Counted from the first letter of the stretch, positions 13,550-25,313 are shown. The stretch is DNA of 64,000 nucleotides from Tethya wilhelma (GCA_964030475.1 CAXIPT010000008.1:139475-203474), one strand, 5' to 3'. Program-made: numbers and translations. The notes: generated by a model not told the origin, from the sequence alone.

Positions 13550-16281
13550 TTAACTTGTGTCCATAGCGTCGGCAAACCCTTCCAAATCTTGAGCAGAGAG
13601 ATCACCAAACTCATCTTGGAAGTCCTCCAGCTTTTCCTCTCCTTCCTTAGCTAGATGGTGTTGAGAGGATGACGATGATGCCATGTTATTGTCCCGAGGT
13701 TCTTGTTTGACGTTGGCAGTGGCCGAGGGTAGGCCTCCTCTTACCCTCCTGCTCTCAAGGTAATACTGGGTGGGGTGCTCCAGACTGAACTGAGAGGTTG
13801 ACAGCTGCATGTGTGAGTGTTGTGTGTAAATCAGTTGCACTCAAAGACATTATCATTAAAATGTCATACTAAGTAACCTGGATAAAGTTTCAAATATATT
13901 ATTATATGAAAGAATGCCATTTGACTAAAGTCCATCTGGTTTGAGAATGCCGGTAGAAAAAAATTGAATAACTATCTAACCGATTTCAAAATTTCAAGCA
14001 CCATTGGAAAGCGCTCTTTCTTCCCATTCTTTTGGTTGCTTTTCCAGCTTTCTGTGCCTTACCAGTCAAAATTCAGCTATTTTGCCCCATATAAAAAGTA
14101 TTGCATGAATCTCATTATTTCATATCCAGCGGCATTCTCAAACCAGATGGACTTTAGTACAGGAATTAATACAGGTTTGCTAAATTTGAGTGTCTTCTCA
14201 TTTCCTTCAATCTTAGCGGTTCAGTTTCCCAAAGAATATACAACTGTCTACATGTGACTTACTGCGTGTGTGATTTCAAAGTATTTCTGGCAGGCCAGTT
14301 GGTAGTGAGAGTTCTGGACATAATAGATGATGTCATTCACTCCTTTGTGAGGCACACCGTGAGCAGCTAGCATTCTACGGATGTGTTCCTCATCCCAGTG
14401 ACGAAATGGACAGCCTAAAGGAGGGATGAAGAGGACTTCTCTCACACTCTTACACACATGCANCACACCATGGTGGTCTCCCTGCCCAGGTGTATTGGTG
14501 GTGATGATCTTCATACAGCTGTAGGCACTGTAGTTAGCCCTCTTGCCTTCTTTGCCATAGTTATGACGAATGCTGTAAGCATACTGCTTGTCAAACTAAA
14601 AGAATAAACAACATAAAACATCATGCTTTAGCTGAGATCCAAGAATATGTTGTAAACAAATATGGTGAAAGTCAGTTTAGTGGATTCTGAAGAACCCAAG
14701 TTTGAAATGTATCATCTAAAACTTCATCCAACTATTACAATAATGTTTTATTTCATTTCGTAACCCAGCCTAACCTTGTCTGGCTCTATCTTCTTCACAA
14801 ACTCTGCCCTCCAGAAGGACAGTGCCTGGTCCAACGTTAGGCCGATGCTCTTCAGAAACAGGCCATACTGGAGCCGACCGAAATGACGAAGGTGATGGTC
14901 CTTCCTCAGACTCTCGTGAAGATGGCGCATGCAAGGGGCAAACGATTCCTTTGAGAGCTGTAAAAAGGATCATACAATTCTCTTCGTAATAACATGGATA
15001 AAACAATAATATTTTGTTTTTTTACTCACGTTGTCTAATTGTCCCAGTTTAATGTGACCTTCCAACTGTGTCCCAGCGGATGAGAAATCTTCGCCAAGGT
15101 AGCGATTCTTTAGTGTCTTTAACAATGGAGAGATACGTTCATCATCATCCACCACAGCAAGATGGTTGAGCGTTTTCTAGCAAAATGCAAGGGAGAGAAA
15201 CAAGTAAAGAAGTTGGTCAAAATGAACATTATTGGACAGAGAATATTGCTCAATCCTCTATCCATGGCCCACTGAATACAGTGATTTTTTGAAAAATTGC
15301 TGATGAAGCTTGACCGTTTGGTTTATGAGATACAAAAAAGGTTGAAACATATGAGAGTACGTGTGTCATCTTACAGTCAGTTCTTCTGAGAGTCTTGATC
15401 TAAACTTGTTGCACACCAAAGACACAATATCCTCAGAGTTCTCCAGCAGGTAGATGAACCCCTGCATAGTATATCAACATAAGCACAATAGGAGAAGGGA
15501 AGTATATGTAGTAGGTGGTTTTATTAATTATTATTTAATGTGGTGTGCTGAGACTTACATTCTTCACAACGGCTAGTCTCCGTTGTACCAGCTCCGGAGC
15601 AGCTGTGAATGGGATCTTGTAGAAGGTGTGATTCTTTTCGATGGGATTGCCATGTATGTCTACCACTTGAGTGAGCTTACAGTAGGAGTAAAGCTCCTTG
15701 GACAACTGTGTGTTTGGGGGGATCTTAATGATACAATACTATAATAGCTGGCTTAATTAACCCATAGATTATACGCTTAAAAGATACCCTCGTTCCCAGG
15801 CTCTCTCCCAGTGAATGTTTTTGCTACTTAAAAGATACAATAATTTATATCGTAGAATGCTCAGTAAATCTGCAATATTGAACATAAACCTCTTCACTTG
15901 ATTATATATTTTGCACACACTTACTTGGACCTCTGCTTTGGTTCCCTCTTTGGTATAAGGCACTGCAACTTTTTCAAATTTGAAGTCGTCATTGTATATG
16001 CAAAAGAATTCCTCCCGATCGCGATGGTTGGCAAGGAGGAAACGATATCTGAGGATCTCTGTCTCTTGGCTCAAGAACCATCGCCTCATCTCTTCACTGG
16101 AAGGGTACAAGGTTAAAATGATCTTAGTAAGAGTTAATGATTGAGTATGGGGTGTACATGTGTGTGGTGTTGCTCACGTTCTACAGTAGGCCAGACGAAG
16201 AATGTAGTGTGAGATGTGATCTCTTCTTCTCTCTTCGATATGCTTTACTTCTAGTCCTTTGTCGTCCACAGTCTGTACATG

Positions 16282-16328
<47 letters not shown>

Positions 16329-16701
16329 ATATTCATTCACACGTGGTGATGAACTACGTACTGAAAGTGGCATCATAGCAAGTGCAGTTTTGATCTTTTT
16401 CTTGTAGGCATCTTTGCGCTCCTCTGCAGTTCCACCAGACTCCTCTCTGTTGCTTCTCTGACGGATACGGTCCACTTCCTGAAGCACTGTAATTTTTAAT
16501 GAATAGAACACATCTTCACAGTTAAAAATTCATACACTAGAGAGTTAACTTGGGCTCACATTTGAGTCTCTGAAGTGCCAGTTCTTCAAATTCTTGCAGA
16601 TTGATGGTCTGTACTGGTGGCATCTTGTACAGCTGTATTCTAGTGGGATACTGGCTTTCCACCTTCCTTCTCTTCGCCCTTGAACTCTTCTTAAACTCCA
16701 T
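13550..16701 (-). CDS. PRIM2: PRIM2, large subunit of DNA primase
   Basis: Eleven exons on the minus strand: 16560..16701, 16362..16486, 16178..16272, 15925..16096, 15559..15705, 15375..15461, 15030..15176, 14775..14957, 14469..14595, 14263..14414, 13550..13804. Phases close to 543 residues (human 509). Family landmarks are [72 protein letters not shown] and [13 protein letters not shown]. The four [4Fe-4S] ligands are all present as Cys314, Cys393, Cys410 and Cys450. With PRIM1 and Pol alpha it makes RNA-DNA primers for replication. The C-terminal ~80 residues are Ser/Asp/Glu-rich, as in other animals. The donor of exon 9 reads G|GTGTGN, with an undetermined base at +6 (14463). Head-to-head with UROD; intron 10 holds a MITE-like element. 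Confidence 0.97.
13924..14158. mobile_element. MITE-like element in PRIM2 intron 10
   Basis: A 235 bp segment bounded by a perfect 29 bp terminal inverted repeat: ACTAAAGTCCATCTGGTTTG... at 13924-13952 and its complement ending ...CAAACCAGATGGACTTTAGT at 14130-14158. The interior is AT-rich with no coding capacity. I cannot see a clear target-site duplication (TTG and ACA flank). This fits a non-autonomous DNA transposon; the superfamily is unknown. Confidence 0.8.
16284..16324. repeat. (GT)n microsatellite in PRIM2 intron 2
   Basis: About 40 bp of almost pure GT dinucleotides within the intron between PRIM2 exons 2 and 3. It creates spurious Cys/Val and His/Thr reading frames on the two strands. 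Confidence 0.9.
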
Positions 16702-16863
16702 TCTGTTCTAAGATGTCCTACAGCACAGCAGATGAGATGAGAGACTCAGCTCAGAGTGACTGGCTCCCTCCTTTTCCCGCCAAGTTCTAATTTGGGGAAA
16801 TCCCCGTTCAATTGAACTGCAACCCTTACCAAAGTGTACACTGAGGACTTCATGCTATGCAAA
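16702..16863. promoter_or_regulatory. Bidirectional promoter region PRIM2/UROD with E2F-like site
   Basis: Only 162 bp separate the PRIM2 and UROD start codons. TTTCCCGCC at 16773-16781, within CTTTTCCCGCCAAG, is a consensus-grade E2F element. DNA primase genes are classical E2F targets in animals, so conservation of this control is plausible. No TATA box is apparent. Confidence 0.55.
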
Positions 16864-18731
16864 ATGGATACTACTTCTTTCCCAGAGTTGAAGAACGACC
16901 TTATCATTCGTGCTGCTCGCGGAGCTCTCTTGGAGAAAGTGCCTGTGTGGGTGATGAGACAGGCTGGCAGATATCTTCCAGGTAGAGCTCAACTTTATCC
17001 TTAATATCAGTAGTCTATAAATTTCTTCACTTGTGTTTTAGAATTTCGAGAAACAAGGCAGCAACATGATTTCTTCAAGATTTGTCGAACACCTGAACTA
17101 GCTTGCGAAGTCACTCTACAGGTATGATAATTCTCTTTTTCAGTTCTTCTTGGTAGCGTCATAGATAATATTATCTATGGTAGCACTCATGTATGTGTGT
17201 CTGTGTGCATAGCCGGAGTTATCTATGGTGTGTGCGTATTTGGTTTCTTGACTCTCTCTCTCTCTCTCTCTCTCAGCCGATCAGAAGGTTTGACCTGGAT
17301 GCAGCCATCATCTTCAGCGATATCTTAGTGATACCTCAAGCAATGGGCATGACGGTTGAAATGGTTCCGGGGAAGGTACAATTATACAAAGCACACAGAC
17401 ATTTTTCACTTGTACAACTTGTTTCAAGTTCATTTCATACGTGCAGGGTCCACATTTCCCCGAGTGTCTGGAATCACCTGACGATCTCAAGCGACTCAAG
17501 ACCCCCGTGGACGTAAATGCTGAGCTGGGATATGTCTACTCAGCAATCACACTCACTCGCCATCGTCTGGAGGGGAGGGTGCCACTGATTGGGTTCTGTG
17601 GAGCACCAGTGAGTGGTGCTTCAATTGCAAGATGAATCCTGGATCAATACATTAAATATATTTACACAAATTCCTACGCCACTGCAAACACACATGCACA
17701 CATCTGTGCATATGGCATTTTTTTCCCCCCTTGGGAAATTCTCATATGACACATTGTTTGTGAAAAATAAGCACATAAAACCTGAGTTAAGGGATACATT
17801 TACGCAACCCCTTCCTCCCCACCACCACCACACACACACACACACACTCGCAGTGGACACTGATGTCATACATGATCGAAGGAGGAGGCAGTCCGACACT
17901 CAGCAAAGCCAAAGCGTGGCTGTATCATCATCGAGAAGCCAGCCACCAGCTGCTCCAGTCCATCACTGATGTCTGTGTGGACTATCTAGAGGGACAGGTC
18001 ATTGCCGGTGCCCAGCTGCTGCAAGTGTTTGAGTCTCACGCTGGACTGTTGGGAGGAGAGCAGTTCAAGGAGTTCTGTTTGTCTTATCTGGAACAGATTG
18101 CAAAAAAGCTCAGAGCTAGACTCCAAGAGAAGGGTAATCCTGAAGTTCCATTGGTAAGCTACTATGGTGGACTTTAAAGATTGGATTTTATGCATTAAAT
18201 TAGCCTCGTGAACCAGGCCCTTCCTGGCCACTTTTATTGCTTCTCCATGCTTAGAGATCAGTATATAAAGCGGGGAAGGCCTGGTTTACGAGGCTAGATA
18301 GGATTGTGATAATTCCTAACCCGTTTCACAGATTGTGTTTGCCAAAGGAGCTCACTATGCACTCTCTGAGCTTGGCAGCTGTGGATATGACGTGGTAGGA
18401 CTTGATTGGACAATAGATCCAAAACAAGCAAGGTACTGCTTCAATCTACGCCTGTATGATTGTGTACTGAACAATGTCTTTGCTTCACTCCAGAGAAGCT
18501 GTTGGGAATAAAGTCACTTTGCAAGGAAACTTGGATCCCTGTGCCCTTTACTCTTCGAAAGAGGACATCACTAAAGCTGTGGAAAAGATGGCGAGCGAGT
18601 TTGGAGATTGGAGGTGGATAGCCAACCTTGGTCACGGCATCTATCCTGACATGGACCCAGAACATTTGAAGACCTTCATCGATTCAGTGCACGAGTTTAC
18701 AAAGCGCCGACCACATCCAGCTGCACAATAA
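16864..18731 (+). CDS. UROD: Uroporphyrinogen decarboxylase
   Basis: Seven exons, 16864..16981, 17042..17121, 17277..17375, 17447..17608, 17854..18153, 18332..18432 and 18494..18731, give 365 residues (human 367). The enzyme converts uroporphyrinogen III to coproporphyrinogen III in cytosolic heme synthesis. Active-site signatures are all present: [14 protein letters not shown] (two substrate-binding Arg), [17 protein letters not shown] (catalytic Asp), [17 protein letters not shown] (Tyr), FESHAG (Ser) and [14 protein letters not shown] (His). The chosen start [12 protein letters not shown] aligns with the family; an in-frame ATG at 16852 would add four residues and cannot be excluded. Divergent from PRIM2 and convergent with CRYZL1 (148 bp between stop codons). 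Confidence 0.97.
18201..18296. repeat. Inverted-repeat (foldback) element in UROD intron 5
   Basis: Arms TAGCCTCGTGAACCAGGCCC (from 18201) and GGCCTGGTTTACGAGGCTA (ending 18296) pair over about 22 bp with one or two mismatches around a ~50 bp loop. The same TAGCCTCG...CCAGGCCC arm recurs at 24981-25023. This looks like a small foldback/MITE family. Confidence 0.7.
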
Positions 18732-18879
18732 TGAACACATTTTGATTTATTAGGGAAAAGAATATTATGTTGTTTTTTTTCCAAGATCGAAAAAGAAACA
18801 AAAATACAAAACAATCAAAATCAATCTATAACGCCTGTATGTTTTAAGAGTGTGGTATATACAAAATATATTAAAATGG

Positions 18880-20917
18880 TTATCTCTGTATGTTTGTCCT
18901 CATGACAACACTTCCTACTCCATAGGAACCCAGTTTCACCACCTCATCACACACGTGATCTATGACGACAGTCTTGAAAATATAAGGTCTGTGAGGAGGG
19001 AAGAAAAAGAGTAATGGAGCTATGTAGGTTGGGTACTAGCTTGGTACACAGAAATTGAAGCAACTGTAGTTGTGCACACCAGATAAGTAGTGACTGGTAT
19101 TGCGAGAGATGTATTGACATTTGCCTGAGCAGGCATTGGGAGGGTTCCTTTAGGTTTTACAAGACTGTTAGAATTTCATGTAGTTGAACTCACTTTAGTG
19201 TTCCATTTTCTAGTTTTGTCATGATGGCCTTCAGTATCTGTAGATAGTCTCCCTGTTGAGCACTGGAGAGCATCCAGACGGGCTCAAAGAGGAAGTGAAG
19301 CGAGGCCCCTTTCATTAGTAGCATCTGAGAATCAGGGGGGTCGAGTTGTAAATGTGGCTGAGTGGTCACCCAGTGACCCCTCGATGCTAGGCAGCTGATG
19401 AGCTGGTGTTTGGTGGGCAGTTGTGGGGGCTGTTCGGGGGGCTCCTCATACTCATAGCGGACAGGCTCTTGTTCCAACTGCCGACGAAGAGGGACTGACT
19501 CGATGAGGAAATTTGAAATAGTATACCCAGGTTTGACTGGACATAAAAAACAGGAAAAAAAAACCAGAGAGAAGTCAAGCTTACACTTAAGAGTCCTACT
19601 TGCCAAAACAACAAAATCATTCGGAGTTCAAACTTATCTTCTTTCAAAAGGCATATTCGTGTACATACCTCCACTGTCCACAATGCAGTTGACACCCAGT
19701 CCTCCTGTCTCTTGCATACACACATCCACAACATTCTGTGTGGAGCTGAGATCAATAATTCTCACTGTGTAATGAATTATTCATACCATAGAGTGATGTA
19801 ATAATGATAGGAGCTAATTTTTTCATGATGTAATGCAAAAACAAACAAACAAAAAGACTTACACAATGTAGGATGCAACTTTTGCAAGATGGTTGCTTCA
19901 TCTGCATTGCTAACAGTAGCAATCACCTACATTGCACAAAATCACAAAATGACGAAATATCTCAGCAGTTTTCCCACCACCACCATCATTAGCGGAGTAC
20001 TTAGTAGGTTTGAGCATGCTTTTGGTTACTGAAAAAGTTTCCTTGAAGGCAACTTAAATATGCATTTCTGGGGAAAAGTTGAGCTAAGATATAATAGAAG
20101 AAAAGATAGAGAATGCCATTCTACTAGAGTGACTCACTTTGATCCCCAGTGCCTCACACAGCTGTATCAAGATGAGACTGTCCCCAGAAACGGCCGAACA
20201 GACCAACACGATGGCGCCGGGCTCAAGCCTGGTCTGGTGGGCTAGGATGGTGAGTGCCTTCACGCCACCTCTCAACGTAGCTGCAGCGTCAGCGTGAGAG
20301 ACATCCGCTGGCTTCTGCACCAGACAGAACTCTGGGATGGTGCAGTATTCGGCACAACCAGGACACTCTGTGTCGAGAGGAAGAATGCCGGCCACTTTAT
20401 CGCCAACGGAAACCAATTTCACTGAGGCACCAACTGAGAGAATGGAATGAAGTGATGTGAAGAGAGTAGAAGTATGACGTGAAATGTAGATTTGACAGAC
20501 AGCTGCTTTGGATTACCTTTTGTGACCACACCAGAGATTTCGTAGCCGACTGGAATCTGTTCAGCATTGGGAAACAACTCTGTGTATGTCTGGATTGTGA
20601 TGGCAAATGATGCAGCCAAGAATGATTGTAATACTGTTCTGAATTTAAGGAAGGAAATATTTAGTAGTTTGAGGCTCACTTTTGTGTCTATTCCACTCAA
20701 ACCACACGCCTTGATCTGTACCATGACGTCATATTCCATCAGTGCAGGGAGAATGACCTGGGAAATTATAACGTGTGTATTGACAATATTTGAGAGTTTT
20801 ATCATGCATTTGAGCATACTTAGGCGCTGCAACATGGCTTACGTGGTCTTCCAGTCTCGGCACGAGCTTCTTCTGGCCCTCTGATGAGGGAACATAGCTG
20901 AGGTAGATCCCTCTCAT
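18880..20917 (-). CDS. CRYZL1: CRYZL1, quinone oxidoreductase-like protein 1 (zeta-crystallin-like MDR family)
   Basis: Eight exons on the minus strand: 20843..20917, 20680..20757, 20517..20589, 20138..20433, 19863..19926, 19669..19764, 19194..19536, 18880..18988. Phases close to 377 residues (human 349). The protein starts MRGIYLSYVPSSEG. It shows the GroES-like part (KACGLSGIDTK, FPNAEQIPVGYEISGVV, VGDKVAGILPLDTECPG), then LRGGVKALTILAHQ and the nucleotide-binding region. A highly diagnostic C-terminal stretch follows, GHWVTTQPHLQLDPPDSQM, then QQGDYLQILKAIMTKLENGT. The NADPH loop is weakly kept (VLVCSAVSGDSL rather than GxxGxxG), as in vertebrate CRYZL1, so activity as an oxidoreductase is uncertain. 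Residues ~258-280 carry a Glu/Pro-rich insert (EYEEPPEQPPQLP) that accounts for the extra length. Divergent from the truncated coherin copy. Confidence 0.94.
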
Positions 20918-20985
20918 CTTTGGATACCTGTTTTGTTTATCGTGTGTCTAATTTTTCATACACTCTTTCGTTTAATTAGAACGCA

Positions 20986-23244
20986 ATTCTCCCGCCGATA
21001 CCCGCCTACTTAATGAATAAAGTCTGAGGGGCGGTAACTCTCTGCAAGAAAATTTATATCAAACAGACTGTCAACTAGCCAAGCGTCCAAAAGAGGTCCT
21101 TTCAGTCGTTATGAACTTAAAAGTGCAAAACTAAGTAAGTTGTTCAGCTGTTGTATTGCTAGAGAAAGAAAATTTTCTGCTGGCATGTTGTGAGGCCTGT
21201 TTTGCTGAGTTAGTGCAGGTCAAAGTTTTGTTGTTTGTTGTGCATGTTGGACTTTAATACTAAATTCATGTCAGGTGGTTTGTGTAATCTCGTCCAGGTG
21301 GAGCCAAGCTATGAAGCCCCACAGAGAGCCTCTGCTAGCACTGACAGTGCTCTCTCTTTCAGCACTCTTCACTGCAGTCTCAACTCAACCATCAGCTGCA
21401 CCTCAAGTTGGTCTCTTCCCCCCTGTGGACTTCAGCACAAACTTTGCTTCATTTCATGAAGTTTTAGCCACTTCAACTTGTGAGGAGTGCAGTGGTGGTG
21501 AAGTAGGAGGCTGTTCAGTTTGCAACAACACTTGCCCACATGGAGAAGGCCTCCCTCCTCTAGTGAATCTCCTGGAGACATCAACATTAGCCTCTGGAGT
21601 GGTGAGTGGTGGTAGAAAGATGCAATTGGGAGATTTTTTTTTTGCAAAATTGGGTTACTAGTTATGATTGTCTTGAGTTCAAACCACCTCTTTAATAAAC
21701 TAATTAATAGCTGTTTTAATTTGTATGTGTGTGTGTGTGTAGGTACGTACAGCAAACAGGTCGTCAGAAGGAGCTAATATTTTCAGTTTTGATGGCAGTA
21801 GTGACTCGTATGTGAGCATCACAGACACTCTCAGCTATCAACCATCGTTTGGTTTCACCTTTACTGGTTGGGTGCGCCAAGACCCAGGAAACAGTGGGTA
21901 AGATGTCACAATGTATGATGGATTAGTCTATGGGATATCTGCTTTTGTATTAGCAATATTCATGGTATTAAATATCTAGGATAGAAATTAGGTAACTTTT
22001 CTTTCTATTATTCATGTGTGGTTCTAATAAAATCACAGGTACTTGCTGGCCAAGACAACCTCTGATGGCCTTACAAGCTTCTATGCCTTGTTTCTCAACT
22101 CAAGCGAAAGAACAGCAACATTTGAGTATCGTCACGAGGGCCTTGATGTCGGCTTCCGAGTGCTAGTCCTGCAAGACGTCGATCTAGCTGATGGCGAGTT
22201 TCATCACATTGCTGTGTCAGTTCTTGGTGACAGCTTCGCTCTGTTTCTCGACGGTCGCCTTCATGGGTCGCAGAGGAGGAGCCTAATAGCTGCACTGGAG
22301 GATGGACCTGGAGTAACATTTGTAGGAAGGAGGCTCCAGAGAGCTCCTAGATATGCTGGTAAGACATAGTCACTATTGTGTTTGTGGTATGGATGTGTGA
22401 CATTGGAAGTGTACTAGTTGTAATTTATGGACTGTAGTATTTGTAAACCAGGCCTTCTTCATTTGCGTTATTGTTGCCAAAAGAAGCATGTTTAATAAGT
22501 AGCCTCATTCCGAGGTATCTCCTTTGCGAATATTTTCTTCTTTTTCCTTGTTTTTTGAAGAAAATATTCACAAAGGAGGAGCCTTGGAACAAGGCAATTG
22601 AATGAGTGGAAAGATCTAGTTTACGATGCTACTGTTTATATTCATATTGTCTCACTCCACCTCTTTTTGTTGAGAGGCTGTTGGCGGGCATGTACTTGTA
22701 ACTTTATGCAGAATTTTAATAGTAAAATCTAGTGCTTAAGGGCTGTGTATTACTAACCATATCTATCTGTGCAGGCTTCCTACACTCGCTCTACTTTTTC
22801 AACTCCACTCTCTCTGACAACGAGATCTCCCTCCTAGCCTCTGTTCCTCCGAACCTACACATCCAACCTCACTGCTGTTGTCCCTCTTCCCATCCTGTAC
22901 CCCTCGAGACCACGTGCGAGGACCCGTCAGGATCCTCTCAAATCCCTCGTATCAACACCAACGCACACGAAGCCTCGTACATAAACGACAACAACCTTGA
23001 ATCATGGTGGCAGAGTGCCAATGGGGAAGCTCCCGTTAATATTACGCTCGATCTCGGAGGATTACGAGCAGTGCTGGTTGTTGGGATTCTCTTCCGTTCT
23101 CCCCCTCCACGAGCCATGGTCCTCTACTACTCCACAGATGGGGTCACCTTCACACCACGGCAGTTCTACGCCTCAAACTGTTCTGTGTTTGGACTTGCCA
23201 ACAATGGACTGCTGAGATCTTCGATAGACGTGAATTGCATTACA
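20986..23244 (+). repeat. Direct duplication 1, copy A (promoter and first exons of the giant cadherin gene)
   Basis: Matches 25314-27551. From 20986 to about 21670 the copies differ by substitutions and several indels (for example ~17 bp AAAATTTATATCAAACA present only here). From about 21680 to 23244, introns included, they look virtually identical at a constant offset of 4307. Similarity stops abruptly after GAATTGCATTACA, where a GC-rich GCCGGCCGCGCGCGCCC begins. Confidence 0.95.
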
Positions 23245-23271
23245 GCCGGCCGCGCGCGCCCGTGTATATAA
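21311..23271 (+). pseudogene. Truncated 5' copy of the giant cadherin (coherin-like) gene
   Basis: Exons 21311..21601, 22039..22358, 21743..21897 (between them) and 22775 onward match the four head exons of the intact gene at 25622-28463, with the same phases. It encodes signal peptide, LamG-like jelly roll and most of the laminin N-terminal domain. At 23244 homology ends in the middle of the LamN domain, and the frame runs through AGRARPCI to a stop at 23269-23271, with no splice donor. Exon 1 has four amino-acid differences from the other copy (for example TAVST/SAVST and EVLATS/EVSATS). It has its own duplicated upstream region, so it could be transcribed. It is best read as a broken duplicate or a mis-joined allele rather than a separate gene. 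Confidence 0.85.
22519..22578. repeat. Hairpin-forming inverted repeat in intron 3 of coherin copy A
   Basis: CTCCTTTGCGAATATTTTCTTC (22 bp, 22519-22540) is complementary at 21 of 22 positions to 22557-22578, with a 16 bp loop. It lies in the intron between the second LamG exon and the LamN exon. An identical copy is at 26826-26885 in the second duplicate. Confidence 0.85.
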
Positions 23272-23432
23272 AGCCTATGGGAGCCTATAAACCCACCATT
23301 GAAATCATGTAAAAAAAAGTTTACAAGTTCACAAGTAATTATTAAGTTGAAATTCAATGTAAATAAGCTTATTTGTCAATGTATATACAACAATTTGGCT
23401 GCAGCAAGATCCTCCTCACATGTCGTCCGTCG

Positions 23433-24213
23433 TTAATTTTGGCTTGAATCATCAATTTTAGGCCTTTTGTTTCTAACCATTTCTTCATACTCATCGACTT
23501 CTTTCTTGAATATGTCTTCGCTAAAATATGCACTTCCCTGAAGGGAAGCTCCTACATTTCCTGATTGGTGTACAGGCCTAGACTGATGGAGTTTCCCATA
23601 GTCTGGCATATCTTTATATGCTTCCTTCCATCCAACAGGTCTAATGAGTGGTCTTATGATTGATAAATATTTCTCGTCAAAGTTAGGGAATACACTCTCT
23701 CCAGAGCACACAAAAAGCAAGAAAAGCACACATGTTTCAATGAAAAAGTATCGGTGATCACGATCATCACACCATCTATTCACTTCAGTTGGTGTGAGAA
23801 GAGCATCTTTTGATTTGACATAGAGTATAGGTCTCATAAAACTGCAACTTGCTGCAAACATCAGCGCATTATGAAGGGAAAGAGAATATAAATAATTTCA
23901 GCAACAGAATTAATACCGTTAGATACTATCATAATTTAATAGCACATTACAAATACAACGCAATGTATCAATGGGGTGAGCATTTGAAGCAGATTGAAGG
24001 GAACTCATCTATTAACTTACCACAAATAGTTGGGACTATATCCTTGTCACAGAATTCAGAGAAAATCAGTGTTTCCAGTACAACTGATGCATCTGAACAC
24101 AAAAGAACGTCCATACTTATAAATCTTCAATTCAGGGAGATAGATTGATAATAAAACTACTTTGGCCATGTTATGGGTCACATGGTCAAAAGTAGCAAAA
24201 GCACTACAGAGTC

Positions 24214-24260
<47 letters not shown>

Positions 24261-25203
24261 CACAGGGGTAAATTAGGTAAAAAAACATTAATTTTAACAT
24301 ACTTGGGTTTTTCAATTTGATGGTTGTATTTGTTTTGTTGAACAATAGAAGATTAGCAGACTCTGTGTCTGACATAGAACTTTCTTCCTCATCCAATTGC
24401 AAGAGTAGATCATTTTGGTCTGTATCATTTTCACCTCTTTCACGGGTGACAACCAAGTCAAACTTTGCTTGCGGTAAAAGTAGACTCTTGCTTATTCCTC
24501 TTGTTTCTAGTTGTGCACGAATACAGTAAGGTGGAGTTACCACCGATTTCAAGATGAATGCAAACAGCTCCTGCTCTTGTGTTAACTCCTGCATGAAGTA
24601 TACAAATAATCTACATTCTCACAATAACTATATATTCATAAAGGCTCACTGATTTGGTTGTCTCAGGAGTGAAATTGTTTTTAAAGTGATTGTCAAACAC
24701 AGAGAACAACACAGATACTTTCATAAGCATAAGAGAAATAAATTCTTCATCTTTCAATTTTGATTCCAAGTTGATCAGATGCCCTAGTGCGATACTTTGT
24801 CCTGCTTGTTCTTTAGCATCGCTAATCTTTAAATCCAATCTTTTGCTCCATAAAGAACTACTTACAGGTGGTGGCGTCTCAGAAACCTTACTACTATCAG
24901 CTTTCATCAAGGCTTCTTTCAATGTACCTTTTCAAACATATCAACGTTTGAAATGAATAATGAATTATTATTGTTGTGACTAGCCTCGTCCCCAGGCCCA
25001 AAAGAGGGCCTGGGGAAGCGGCTGTGTTGTGACATACCTTCCTTTGGTGTAATACTTACAGAATAAAAGCCAAGAAGTCGTAAACGGTTGATGGCATTCT
25101 TAATGATTTCTCTATTCAACACCATCTTATTCACGTATGGATTTAGCGCTGGCGAACCAACAAATCCACACATATAGGGATGTCTTTCAACGGTAGTAGC
25201 CAT
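23433..25203 (-). CDS. Unrecognised four-exon gene between duplicated segments
   Basis: Exons read on the minus strand are 25038..25203, 24650..24927, 24303..24588 and 23433..23851. All introns are GT-AG and the phases (1, 0, 1) close to 382 residues, so the gene is likely real. It starts MATTVERHPYMCGFVGSP and ends RNKRPKIDDSSQN. The sequence is mixed alpha-helical and largely charged. An acidic segment, LLLQLDEEESSMSDTESANL, lies near residue 215-235, and one hydrophobic stretch, FFIETCVLFLLFVC, near residue 280 could be buried or membrane-associated. No signal peptide, and no family I can name. An additional exon in the 24303-23851 interval cannot be excluded. It starts only ~110 bp from the upstream edge of duplicate copy B, in divergent orientation, just as CRYZL1 sits beside copy A. 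Confidence 0.6.
24219..24258. repeat. (CA)n microsatellite
   Basis: Forty bases of CA dinucleotide within the last intron of the unrecognised minus-strand gene. Confidence 0.9.
24981..25023. repeat. Short foldback related to the UROD-intron element
   Basis: TAGCCTCGTCCCCAGGCCC and GGGCCTGGGGAAGCGGCT face each other across a 5 bp loop. The left arm resembles that of the element at 18201-18296. It lies in intron 1 of the unrecognised minus-strand gene. Confidence 0.65.
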
Positions 25204-25313
25204 TTAGTTCATCTCAGAGCCAGCTAGCTGCGGACCTGGTGTCATGTCACATTTTTTCGCTTTGACGACCCCTTACCAACACATGACGTCACCAGCTTTT
25301 GCACGTGCGCGTG

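Noticed and set aside
16137..16511. Cys/Val-rich and His/Thr-rich ORFs around 16284
   Set aside because: They are produced by the (GT)n microsatellite in a PRIM2 intron.
23849..24148. 99-codon + strand ORF within the unknown minus-strand gene
   Set aside because: It overlaps the last intron of a phase-consistent minus-strand gene and has no motif or start context of its own.
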